Source of the DNA: JBBQWR01 sp038210495
GTDB lineage: Bacteria; Planctomycetota; Planctomycetia; Pirellulales; DATAWG01
Assembly: GCA_038210495.1 (NCBI GenBank)
Contig: JBBQWR010000015.1
Span: 1-64,000, forward strand
Direction: 5' to 3'
DNA length: 64,000 nucleotides
The translations under genes and the position numbers were made by a program. The notes beneath the pieces were generated by a model, which saw nothing but the letters and a program-made list of their open reading frames with translations, had not been told where the DNA came from and searched no databases. This document shows positions 1 through 6,940 of this stretch, piece after piece. The first letter of the stretch is position 1. Each line of letters opens with the position of its first letter.

Positions 1-200
1 GACGCCCGCGGCGCCGGTTGCCTTGTCCCTAGTCACCAGCTCCTCGTCCCTAACCCCACTCTCTTGTGTGGATAAAGAGTAGCTTGCATCGCAAACAACG
101 ACCCATCGATCTCTGTTTTGACAAGGAGCCGGAGAGCATCATCCGCCGCCGGGCTCGCGGGGCAAGACGCCGCCGAGCCGAGCGGCAAACAAGCAGCCGC

Positions 201-225
201 GTAGGTCATGCACAGCGTGCATGAC
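201..225. repeat. Short hairpin repeat, GTAGGTCA family
   Basis: GTAGGTCA leads into a perfect 9-bp stem (205-213 with 217-225) around a three-base loop. Related copies occur at 285-308, 2209-2231 and 2290-2312, so this is a dispersed REP-like element. The G-rich GTAGGTCAG side faces either direction. Confidence 0.7.
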
Positions 226-284
226 AGGGCGAAGACTCAACGAAGCGATTTGCGTAAACCGCCCATTGAGAACGCCCACGCCAT

Positions 285-308
285 GTCAGGCGCTCGCGCC
301 TGACCTAC
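285..308. repeat. Short hairpin repeat, GTAGGTCA family (inverted copy)
   Basis: Perfect 8-bp stem, GTCAGGCG with CGCCTGAC around CTCG, followed by CTAC. It is the opposite orientation of the copy at 201-225 and matches the copies that flank the ends of thiC and the MFS gene. Confidence 0.7.
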
Positions 309-429
309 GGCCGGTCGAGGACGACCGGCGGCGGCTGCAAAAAAAGCTAAAACCAAGAACGATTCCGGCTCCTGCAAAGCAGGGACGAGAAGCGGAGAAC
401 CTGCAAGTTTCAATTCCTTGAAACTCGCC

Positions 430-476
430 AGGCGTGGCCTCATTGCGCGAAAGCGCCGGAGGCCACGCCTTTTTTT
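430..476 (+). terminator. Strong rho-independent terminator
   Basis: A perfect 12-bp stem (430-441 with 459-470) encloses an inner GCGC-GAAA-GCGC tetraloop hairpin and is followed directly by seven T residues. No protein gene ends just upstream, so it most likely ends a non-coding transcript reading in the + direction. Confidence 0.8.
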
Positions 477-513
477 GTCGACGACCAGCCGCAACGAGGA
501 CAGACGAGGCAAA

Positions 514-690
514 TTTACCGCCAAGGCGCGAAGAACGCGAAGTACGAAGAAGCGGACGAAGAAGGGTGCGACAGGATTCACAGGATTTAGAGGCTTGTTT
601 TTTGTCCCGGCGGCTTTGCCGCCGCTCTTCACTCCCGACTCCCGACTTTCTTCCCCGCTTCCTTCGCGTTCTTCGCGGCTTTGCGGTAAA
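514..690. repeat. Inverted-repeat element with 29-bp arms
   Basis: The arms at 514-542 and 662-690 are reverse complements with two mismatches and carry the motif CGCGAAGAACGCGAAG. The interior (543-661) holds no gene. The layout resembles a non-autonomous miniature element or a long intergenic hairpin; no other copy was noticed in the window. Confidence 0.55.
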
Positions 691-883
691 ACCTGCCCCA
701 TCCATAATTCGGCGAAAAACAGCTCCGTCCGGTCGCGGCTTGCCACGCGCGCCCAGCGGCGTCGTCAATTGACATTCGATGGTCGACCGATAGGATGACC
801 GATTGACTGTGCGGCCGATTAAACTCTCGCGGATTGCCGAGTTTCGCCCGCTCGCCCCTCGAATGTTTTGCAGCAGGTATCCC

Positions 884-2212
884 ATGACGACGCAGATCGA
901 ATTGGCCCGGTTGGGTCATATTTCGCCCGAGATGGAATTTGTCGCCCGCCGCGAGGACTTGGCGCCGGAGCTTATCCGCGACGAAGTCGGTCGCGGGCGG
1001 ATGGTCATTCCGGCGAACAAGACCCACCTGACGAAGCGGCTGGAGCCGATGTGCATTGGCGTGGCCGCGCGGACCAAGATCAACGCCAATATCGGCAACT
1101 CGGCCGTTACCAGCAACGCGAGCGAAGAGCTGGAGAAATTGCACACGGCCGTGCATTTCGGCTCCGACACGGTGATGGACCTGTCCACGGGCCGCGATAT
1201 CGACGGCATTCGCCAGGCGATCATCGACGCCTCGCCCGTCCCGATCGGCACCGTGCCCATCTATCAAATGCTCGAGGAGATCGGCGGCACGATCGAGGAC
1301 ATGACGCCGCAAAACTTTCTCGACATGTGCGAGCGGCAGGCGAAGCAAGGGGTCGATTATTTCACGATTCACTGCGGCCTGATGTACGAGCATTTGCACT
1401 TAACGACCCATCGAATCACCGGCATCGTCAGTCGCGGCGGATCGCTGATCGCGAAGTGGATGATGGCCCATCGCAAGCAAAATCCGCTCTACACGCATTT
1501 CGACGATCTGTGCGACATCATGCACGCCCACGACGTCACATGGAGCCTGGGAGATGGTCTGCGGCCCGGCTGCATCGCCGACGCGAGCGACGAGGCGCAG
1601 TTCGCGGAGCTTAAGGTGCTGGGCGAGCTGACCAGCCGCGCTTGGGCTCGCAACACACAGGTCATGGTCGAGGGCCCCGGCCACGTGCCGATGGATCAGA
1701 TCGACCACAATGTGAAGTTGCAAATGGAATGGTGCCACGAGGCGCCGTTCTATGTGCTTGGCCCGCTCGTGACCGATATCACCCCGGGCTACGACCACAT
1801 CACGAGCGCCATCGGCGCGGCGCTAGCCGGCTGGAGCGGCGCCGCGATGCTCTGTTACGTGACGCCGAAGGAGCATCTGGGGTTGCCAGATCGCGAAGAC
1901 GTGAAGCAGGGGGTGATCGCCTATAAGATCGCGGCCCACGCGGCCGACTTGGCCCGGCATCGCAAGGGCGCCCGCGACCGGGACGACGCCCTCAGCCGGG
2001 CCCGCTTCGGATTCGATTGGAACGAGCAGTTCCGCCTATCGCTCGATCCCGAAACGGCCCGGCGGATGCACGATGAGACGTTGCCGCAGGACGTCTTCAA
2101 GAGTGCCCATTTCTGCAGCATGTGCGGGCCGAAGTATTGCTCGATGAAGATCACCGAAGAAATCCGCGAGATGGCCAAAGAAAATCCAACGCTAGTGGCA
2201 TTGAAGCCGTAG
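884..2212 (+). CDS. thiC: Phosphomethylpyrimidine synthase ThiC
   Basis: Radical-SAM enzyme that converts aminoimidazole ribotide to the hydroxymethylpyrimidine phosphate moiety of thiamine. The 442-residue product has the C-terminal CSMCGPKYC motif (C411, C414, C419), the CX2CX4C cluster-binding signature of ThiC. It lacks the long N-terminal domain of proteobacterial ThiC, as in the short form found in many anaerobes and planctomycetes. I place the start at the ATG at 884 (MTTQIELARLGHISPEMEF); an upstream in-frame start at 803 would add 27 residues of unlikely composition. The TAG stop lies inside a GTAGGTCAG repeat. No thiamine riboswitch was recognised upstream. Confidence 0.96.
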   Translation: MTTQIELARLGHISPEMEFVARREDLAPELIRDEVGRGRMVIPANKTHLTKRLEPMCIGVAARTKINANIGNSAVTSNASEELEKLHTAVHFGSDTVMDLSTGRDIDGIRQAIIDASPVPIGTVPIYQMLEEIGGTIEDMTPQNFLDMCERQAKQGVDYFTIHCGLMYEHLHLTTHRITGIVSRGGSLIAKWMMAHRKQNPLYTHFDDLCDIMHAHDVTWSLGDGLRPGCIADASDEAQFAELKVLGELTSRAWARNTQVMVEGPGHVPMDQIDHNVKLQMEWCHEAPFYVLGPLVTDITPGYDHITSAIGAALAGWSGAAMLCYVTPKEHLGLPDREDVKQGVIAYKIAAHAADLARHRKGARDRDDALSRARFGFDWNEQFRLSLDPETARRMHDETLPQDVFKSAHFCSMCGPKYCSMKITEEIREMAKENPTLVALKP

Positions 2213-2231
2213 GTCAGACATCCTGCCTGAC
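2209..2231. repeat. Hairpin repeat at the thiC stop codon, GTAGGTCA family
   Basis: GTAGGTCAG followed by an imperfect GCCTGAC arm. The TAG stop of thiC (2210-2212) is part of the repeat. It lies between convergent genes with the opposite-facing copy at 2290-2312, so the pair may act as a transcription barrier. Confidence 0.65.
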
Positions 2232-2289
2232 GTTATGAAGACGTCTCGCCGGGAATTTCCGTTCCAAGCATGTTCGGGGTCCGCGCCCT

Positions 2290-2312
2290 GTCAGGCACGA
2301 TGCCTGACCTAC
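2290..2312. repeat. Hairpin repeat before the end of the MFS gene, GTAGGTCA family
   Basis: GTCAGGCA with TGCCTGAC around a short loop, then CTAC. A further half-copy, the complement of GTAGGTCAGC, covers 2320-2328 and supplies the TAG stop of the MFS gene on the minus strand. Confidence 0.65.
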
Positions 2313-2324
2313 GCCTCGGCTGAC

Positions 2325-3692
2325 CTACGCTTCCGCCGCCAATTGCCGTTCGACGTTTTCGGTATCGCGGGCTAAATGCTTCGCCCCCCAGATCCATAAA
2401 ATTCCGCTGAGCAGAATCGTCACGCCGACGGCTTGGAAGCCGGCGTCCAGGTTGCCTTTCACTTGCCCCGTCCCTTCGCACAGGTCGCTGATAACGCCGA
2501 TCAGCGTGGGGCTGATTGCGTCCCCCAGGGCGTGGATGATGAGAATGTTGAGCGCATAACCGGCCGCGCGGATCGAGGGGTGAGTCACATTGGCGAGCAC
2601 CGTGTTCGCGGGGCCCGTGTTCACGAATAGGCACAAGCAGGCGACGAAGATCACCCCCCAGGCCGCCGGAAATGGCGTAAACGGCAGCGCGACGAACAGC
2701 GGAAAGGCCAAGATCATCGACACGCCCGAGACGAGGAAATACGATCCCGAGTAACGCGGGCGCAGCCAATCCCCCAGCACCCCGCCCACGATCGTGCCCA
2801 GTAGCCCGGCGATGACGACCACCGGCCCAAATATTCCGTTGGCCTCCGAAAGCGCGTCCTTAACCGCCTGGGCATTGGTCGGATCGACGATCCCCGCGAG
2901 TTCATGTCGCCAGACGATGTAGCTGGGAAACCAAAATGCGATGCCTCCCAGGGCGAACGTGGCTAGCGTCATCCCGAGCGTGTTGAACACATACGACGGA
3001 ATCCGGGCGAAGGCTTTGTAATCGGACAGACTTAACTTTTTGAGCGCGGCCGGCGAATTGCCCAAGCTGCGGCGCGGGTCTCTCATGAACAACGACGCCA
3101 GGGCCAACAGAATGCCGGGTGGCACGACGATCAGGAATGCGGTGCGCCAGCTATAGCCCATGTGCAGGGTCGCCCCGCCGAGCGAAAAACCCAAAGCACT
3201 GCCGATCGGAATGGCGACGTAAAACAGAGCCAATATCTTGCCCCGTTTCTCTACCGGATAAAGGTCCGAAAGGATCGTCGGCGCCGCGGGTCCATAGGCC
3301 GCCTCGCCAATTCCAACGAACAGCCGCGTGGCGAGCATCATGCCAATGCCGGTGGCATATCCCGACGCGCCGGACGCCAAGCTCCACACGAGCACGCCGA
3401 TTCCGATCAAGACCCAGCGGTTGTAGCGATCGGCAAGCCAGCCGAAAATCGGCGCCGCGACCATGTAGCTGACCATGAACGCCGTCGCGAGCGCGCCCAT
3501 TTGCCAGTCTTGCGCTCCGAACTGTCGCTTGATCTCCGGCACCAAGGACGCCAACACGAATCGATCGATGAAATTGAATAAGTTGATCGCGAGCAGCAGC
3601 AGCAGCGACCACTTGGCGCCCGAGGCGACGGGCGTGAACCGTCCCTTCGGCGAACTGAGCGGATTCAATTCGTGTTTTTGCGTCGGCGACAC
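2325..3692 (-). CDS. MFS transporter, Spinster-like
   Basis: Twelve-helix major facilitator protein of the inner membrane. Visible features are the first helix ending in NFIDRFVLASLVPEIKRQF, the A-motif loop GWLADRYNRW between helices 2 and 3, and the fourth-helix motif RLFVGIGEAAYGPAAPTILS typical of Spinster-like and sugar-phosphate/organic-anion carriers. The substrate cannot be told from sequence. I prefer the GTG at 3692, which has AGGGA seven bases upstream; the ATG at 3767 would add 25 residues and leave only 20 bp before the divergent isomerase gene. The stop codon lies in a GTAGGTCAG repeat. Confidence 0.85.
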   Translation of the reverse strand: MSPTQKHELNPLSSPKGRFTPVASGAKWSLLLLLAINLFNFIDRFVLASLVPEIKRQFGAQDWQMGALATAFMVSYMVAAPIFGWLADRYNRWVLIGIGVLVWSLASGASGYATGIGMMLATRLFVGIGEAAYGPAAPTILSDLYPVEKRGKILALFYVAIPIGSALGFSLGGATLHMGYSWRTAFLIVVPPGILLALASLFMRDPRRSLGNSPAALKKLSLSDYKAFARIPSYVFNTLGMTLATFALGGIAFWFPSYIVWRHELAGIVDPTNAQAVKDALSEANGIFGPVVVIAGLLGTIVGGVLGDWLRPRYSGSYFLVSGVSMILAFPLFVALPFTPFPAAWGVIFVACLCLFVNTGPANTVLANVTHPSIRAAGYALNILIIHALGDAISPTLIGVISDLCEGTGQVKGNLDAGFQAVGVTILLSGILWIWGAKHLARDTENVERQLAAEA

Positions 3693-3787
3693 GAAGCTGT
3701 CCCTTGGAGTAAAGTTCCGGCGACTGTTGGCCGGCCGGTTCCGCCAGTAGAATACACCAATCGCCAACTTCCCTGGAGACCACCTTA

Positions 3788-4420
3788 ATGCTGGGCGCCC
3801 AGTTAAACGCCGCCGAATATGTCGCTCGCCTGACCGACGAACTGAACCGCGTCGATCGAGCCGAACTCGAGCTTTGGGCCGATCTGCTCCTGGATGCCTG
3901 GAAGCACGACCGCTTCGTGTACATCTTCGGCAACGGCGGCTCGGGCACGACCGCCACGCACATGAGCGAGGACCTCGGCAAAAGCACGCTTCGGCCCGAT
4001 CAATTGCGCGACGAATCCCAACGCCGGTTGAAGGTGATGAGCCTGACCGACAATCTCGGATGGATCTTGGCCGTCGGCAACGATGTCGGCTACGACCAAA
4101 TCTTTGCCCAGCAACTCATGAACTATGGCAAGGCCGGGGATCTTGCGATCGCGATCAGCGGTTCCGGTAACAGCCCCAATATCCTGGCGGCCGTCGATTG
4201 GGCCAATCGACATGGACTCACGACCTATGGTCTCACCGGTTTCGATGGCGGCAAGCTGCGCGCCGCCGCCAAGCATGGTTTGCACGTGCCGCTGCACGAT
4301 ATGGGCATGGTCGAGAGCATCCACTTGGCGCTGTTTCATTGGGTGCTCAACGACGTCTATGCCCGAATCAATGGCGAAGGTCGCTACTGCGAAGCTCAGG
4401 TTGCGAACATAAAAGTTTGA
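3788..4420 (+). CDS. SIS-domain phosphosugar isomerase, GmhA-like
   Basis: Cytoplasmic 210-residue SIS-domain protein related to sedoheptulose-7-phosphate isomerase, which makes the heptose phosphate used for LPS inner core. The phosphosugar-binding motif FGNGGSGTTATHMSEDL lies near residue 50 and the second SIS motif ISGSGNSPNIL near residue 120. A GGAG sequence nine bases before the ATG supports the start. The ROK kinase gene begins 20 bp downstream, so the two probably form an operon for a phosphorylated sugar. The exact substrate is not proven; GmhA is the closest family by motif. Confidence 0.85.
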   Translation: MLGAQLNAAEYVARLTDELNRVDRAELELWADLLLDAWKHDRFVYIFGNGGSGTTATHMSEDLGKSTLRPDQLRDESQRRLKVMSLTDNLGWILAVGNDVGYDQIFAQQLMNYGKAGDLAIAISGSGNSPNILAAVDWANRHGLTTYGLTGFDGGKLRAAAKHGLHVPLHDMGMVESIHLALFHWVLNDVYARINGEGRYCEAQVANIKV

Positions 4421-4440
4421 TTCGAGGCGGAGAATCGAAC

Positions 4441-5499
4441 GTGTATCTAGGTATTGAAATCGGCGGCACGAAGTTGCAGCTTGGCGTCGGACCAGGCGAC
4501 GGCGGCCCTCTCGTGGCGCTCGAACGGCTGGCGGTCGACTCGGGCGAAGGCGCCGTCGGGATTTTGTCGCAGATCGAGGCGGCCACGGCGGGGCTCGTTC
4601 AGCGCTATCCCATTCAGCGCGTCGGCATCGGTTTCGGCGGCCCGATCAACGTCGAGCGCGGCCGGATCGTCCGCAGTCATCAGATCGAAGGTTGGCACGA
4701 TTTTCCACTCGGCGATTGGTTCCAGCGTGCGTTCGGCTTGCCCACCGTGCTCGGCAACGATTGCGACTTGGCCGGTCTGGCCGAAGCCCGGTTCGGCGCC
4801 GGTCGCGGCAAACGAGTCGTGCTTTACATCACGGTCGGCAGCGGGATCGGTGGCGGCCTGATCATTGACGGCGTCGTTCACCGCGGCGCCGGCATGGCGG
4901 CCGCCGAGATCGGCCACCTGCGGCCCGGACTCAATGCCGATCGGCCCGACGACACGGTCGAATCGCTGGCCAGCGGTTGGGGCATCGCGGCCGCGGCTCA
5001 GAACAGATTTTCCGAGCCGATCTCTCATCCATTCAAATCGTTGCGAGACAGCACTCGAACGACTCGGCCGGAAGATGTGCGGCAGCGTCTGATCGAAGTC
5101 GAGGAAGTCGCTGAAGAATTCGCGTCCGATTTGCTCAGTCGGGCGGATGGCAAGGTCGACCAGATCACGGCCAAGCTGGTGGCGCAAGCGGCCGGCGATG
5201 GCAATCAAATCGCACTGGAGGTTTTGAATCACGCGACCCAAGTCTTGGGCTGGGCGATCGCCCAGGCGATCACGTTGGTTGCGCCACACGTCGTCGTCGT
5301 CGGCGGCGGCGTGTCGCAAATCGGCGAGCCGTTGTTCTTCGGACCGTTGCGGACGGAAGTCGAGCGCTACGTTTTCCCACCGCTGCTGAAAAGCTACGAG
5401 ATCGCGCCCACGCAACTCGGCGAAGAGGTAGTCGTCCATGGCGCGCTCGCCTTGGCGGCATCCGAAAAACCGGCACAGCGGCTGAACCAAACCGCGTAG
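4441..5499 (+). CDS. ROK-family sugar kinase-like protein
   Basis: 352-residue ROK protein that probably phosphorylates a sugar. The N-terminal phosphate loop YLGIEIGGTKLQLGVG and the ROK motifs TVGSGIGGGLIIDG and AAEIGHL are present, as is the C-terminal VVVVGGGVSQIGEPLF. The cysteine-rich zinc motif that normally follows EIGHL is missing: the stretch reads HLRPGLNADRPDDTVESLASG with no cysteine. The start is the GTG at 4441, preceded by AGGCGGA; earlier in-frame starts would overlap the whole isomerase gene. Position after the GmhA-like gene suggests the same pathway, possibly heptose or amino-sugar metabolism (inference). Confidence 0.85.
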   Translation: MYLGIEIGGTKLQLGVGPGDGGPLVALERLAVDSGEGAVGILSQIEAATAGLVQRYPIQRVGIGFGGPINVERGRIVRSHQIEGWHDFPLGDWFQRAFGLPTVLGNDCDLAGLAEARFGAGRGKRVVLYITVGSGIGGGLIIDGVVHRGAGMAAAEIGHLRPGLNADRPDDTVESLASGWGIAAAAQNRFSEPISHPFKSLRDSTRTTRPEDVRQRLIEVEEVAEEFASDLLSRADGKVDQITAKLVAQAAGDGNQIALEVLNHATQVLGWAIAQAITLVAPHVVVVGGGVSQIGEPLFFGPLRTEVERYVFPPLLKSYEIAPTQLGEEVVVHGALALAASEKPAQRLNQTA

Positions 5500-5570
5500 C
5501 GCACCCCCTCTCCCTCGAGGCGAGGGCCGAGGTGAGGGCGGGCCGAACGGTATGTCCTCCGACGCGGCCG

Positions 5571-5942
5571 CTAAGACTTAGCCCGCATCTCCACCGCCGC
5601 CCGTACTTCCGGCAGCGGATAATCGAGGATCGGCAGATCGAGGCCCTTCAGTTCATTGAGTCGTTTCCAGCCGCGCGTTACCAAGATTTCGCGCTCGCGA
5701 ACGTACGCCGGATCGAGAGCCCGTTTGTCGAACGCGCCATCCGCTAACAAAGGCTCGAAATTGTCCGCGACGATGAACTGCGAAAGCGCCGGATTGCAGC
5801 GGATGTGACGCTCGCGGGTCGTGTGCAGCGTTTCCGGATCAATCAGGCCAATGACGTAGCGCAGGTACAGATCGCTTTCGATCAGGCCATCCACGTCTCC
5901 GCCGCAAATATCACAGAGATAGCCTTCTTCGCATTTGGCCAT
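5571..5942 (-). CDS. Conserved hypothetical protein with CDICGG motif
   Basis: 123 residues, no signal peptide and no membrane segment. The N-terminus holds a C-x2-C pair (YLCDICGGDVDG) that could bind metal, followed by an acidic/charged region with LDPAYVREREILVTRGWKR. It lies 12 bp downstream of dapB on the same strand, so it is probably cotranscribed with it. I do not recognise the family; the compact, charged sequence suggests a small soluble protein. Confidence 0.7.
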   Translation of the reverse strand: MAKCEEGYLCDICGGDVDGLIESDLYLRYVIGLIDPETLHTTRERHIRCNPALSQFIVADNFEPLLADGAFDKRALDPAYVREREILVTRGWKRLNELKGLDLPILDYPLPEVRAAVEMRAKS

Positions 5943-5954
5943 GTTCGGGTACGG

Positions 5955-6752
5955 TTAGAGCCCCAAGACGTCGGACATGCCGTAGAGGGCGACCGGTTTG
6001 CCGACGAGAAATTTTGCCGCGGCCAGCGCGCCGTAAGCATAACAATCGCGATTGCTGGCGCGGATCGTCAGTTCGAGCGTTTCGCCGAGCAGACCGAAGA
6101 TGATCGTGTGCTCGCCCGGGTTGTCTCCGGTTCGCACGGCATGGTAGCCGATTTCGCCGTGAGGACGCTGGCCGACGCGACCTTCGCGGCCATGTCGGGC
6201 GGACGTTTGCCCCATCGCCTTGGCGACGATGTCGCCGAATTTCAGAGCGGTGCCGCTGGGCGAGTCCTCCTTGAAACGATGATGCCGCTCGATGATCTCG
6301 ACATCGACGCCCGACGGATGTTGGGCGAGCGCTTCGCCGGCGGTCTGCGTCAGCTTCATGCCCAGGTTGACCGCCATGCTCATGCTCGGAGACCAAAGCA
6401 CGGCGATTCGCTCTGCGGCCGCGCGAAGCATTTCTTGCTGGGCCTCGGTCAAGCCGGTCGTCGCCACGACGAGCGGAATCCCGCCCGACACGCATCGGTT
6501 CACGATCGCTTGCGTCCCCACCGGTACGGAGAAATCGATCACCACGTCGACCGGCTTATCCAGTGTCGAACTGATCGGCACATCGATCGCCCCGATGGCC
6601 GCGACCATGCCCGCGTCTTGACCGAGCCTGGGATGCGAAGCGGACTCCAGGGCCGCGGCAATGATCAAATCGGGATCGGCGGCGCCGAGCGCGACGAGTC
6701 GCTGCCCCATTCGCCCCGCCGCCCCATGAATGGCCACTCTGATCCGACTCAT
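5955..6752 (-). CDS. dapB: 4-hydroxy-tetrahydrodipicolinate reductase DapB
   Basis: Reduces hydroxy-tetrahydrodipicolinate with NAD(P)H in the lysine/meso-diaminopimelate pathway. The 265-residue protein has the dinucleotide-binding start RVAIHGAAGRMGQRL and the DapB signature EIIERHHRFKEDSPSGTA with the catalytic His pair and Lys. Length matches the family. The small CDICGG gene follows 12 bp downstream. The upstream gene on the same strand is thrC, separated by about 190 bp that holds inverted repeats, so the two aspartate-family genes may or may not be cotranscribed. Confidence 0.95.
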   Translation of the reverse strand: MSRIRVAIHGAAGRMGQRLVALGAADPDLIIAAALESASHPRLGQDAGMVAAIGAIDVPISSTLDKPVDVVIDFSVPVGTQAIVNRCVSGGIPLVVATTGLTEAQQEMLRAAAERIAVLWSPSMSMAVNLGMKLTQTAGEALAQHPSGVDVEIIERHHRFKEDSPSGTALKFGDIVAKAMGQTSARHGREGRVGQRPHGEIGYHAVRTGDNPGEHTIIFGLLGETLELTIRASNRDCYAYGALAAAKFLVGKPVALYGMSDVLGL

Positions 6753-6804
6753 CCGCTGCCCCCGTATTGGTTCACCCGTTGATCAATGCTTCAAATCACC
6801 GACA

Positions 6805-6889
6805 GGGTGGCCGGGGCTCGCGCCGAAGGTAAGCCCCGAGGGGCGCCCTCACCGGGGCATCGGCGAAGCGCCTCCAGCCCCGGCCACCC
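6805..6889. repeat. Inverted-repeat element with GTGGCCGGGGCT arms
   Basis: GGGTGGCCGGGGCT at 6805-6818 is mirrored by AGCCCCGGCCACCC at 6876-6889. Inside lie CGCGCCGAAGG and CGCCTCC, which also sit next to the arms of the related element at 14683-14927. It lies between thrC and dapB. Confidence 0.65.
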
Positions 6890-6904
6890 GACGATTTCTC
6901 ATTG

Positions 6905-6940
6905 CCCACCCGCCACCCGTCACCCGTCACTCGCCACGCT
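6905..6940. repeat. Short tandem tract CCACCCGTCACTCGCCAC
   Basis: Degenerate iterations of CACCCGCCACCCGTCAC followed by TCGCCACGCT. Near-identical text occurs at 56711-56735 and, in the other orientation, at 45862-45896 and 56630-56646. It ends one base before the stop codon of thrC. Confidence 0.5.

Larger units (their letters stand above)
190..476 (+). ncRNA. Candidate structured non-coding RNA
   Basis: Five perfect hairpins follow each other (205-225, 285-304, 311-328, 371-383, 406-425) and run into the intrinsic terminator at 430-476. The stem at 311-328 exposes an AGGA loop. I do not recognise RNase P RNA, tmRNA, SRP RNA or a known riboswitch core here. The 5' end is unknown and the first two hairpins belong to a dispersed repeat family, so this could also be a repeat cluster followed by the tail of a transcript. 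Confidence 0.35.
1..883. other. Repeat-rich intergenic region upstream of thiC
   Basis: No convincing protein gene is seen in this stretch; the open frames overlap each other on both strands and have arginine-rich, repeat-derived translations. It holds a series of perfect hairpins (201-225, 285-304, 311-328, 371-383, 406-425), a strong intrinsic terminator at 430-476, and a pair of long inverted arms at 514-542 and 662-690. No TPP riboswitch core could be recognised in front of thiC. Confidence 0.6.

Noticed and set aside
477..883. TPP riboswitch in front of thiC
   Set aside because: No sequence like the CUGAGA core with its partner arm was found; the region holds repeats instead.
286..885. 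Minus-strand open frames of 169 and 199 residues upstream of thiC
   Set aside because: They overlap each other, cover the repeats and terminator, and have arginine-rich, low-complexity translations.
4198..4440. Long N-terminal extension of the ROK gene
   Set aside because: It would overlap the GmhA-like gene in another frame; the GTG at 4441 begins exactly at the ROK phosphate-loop region.
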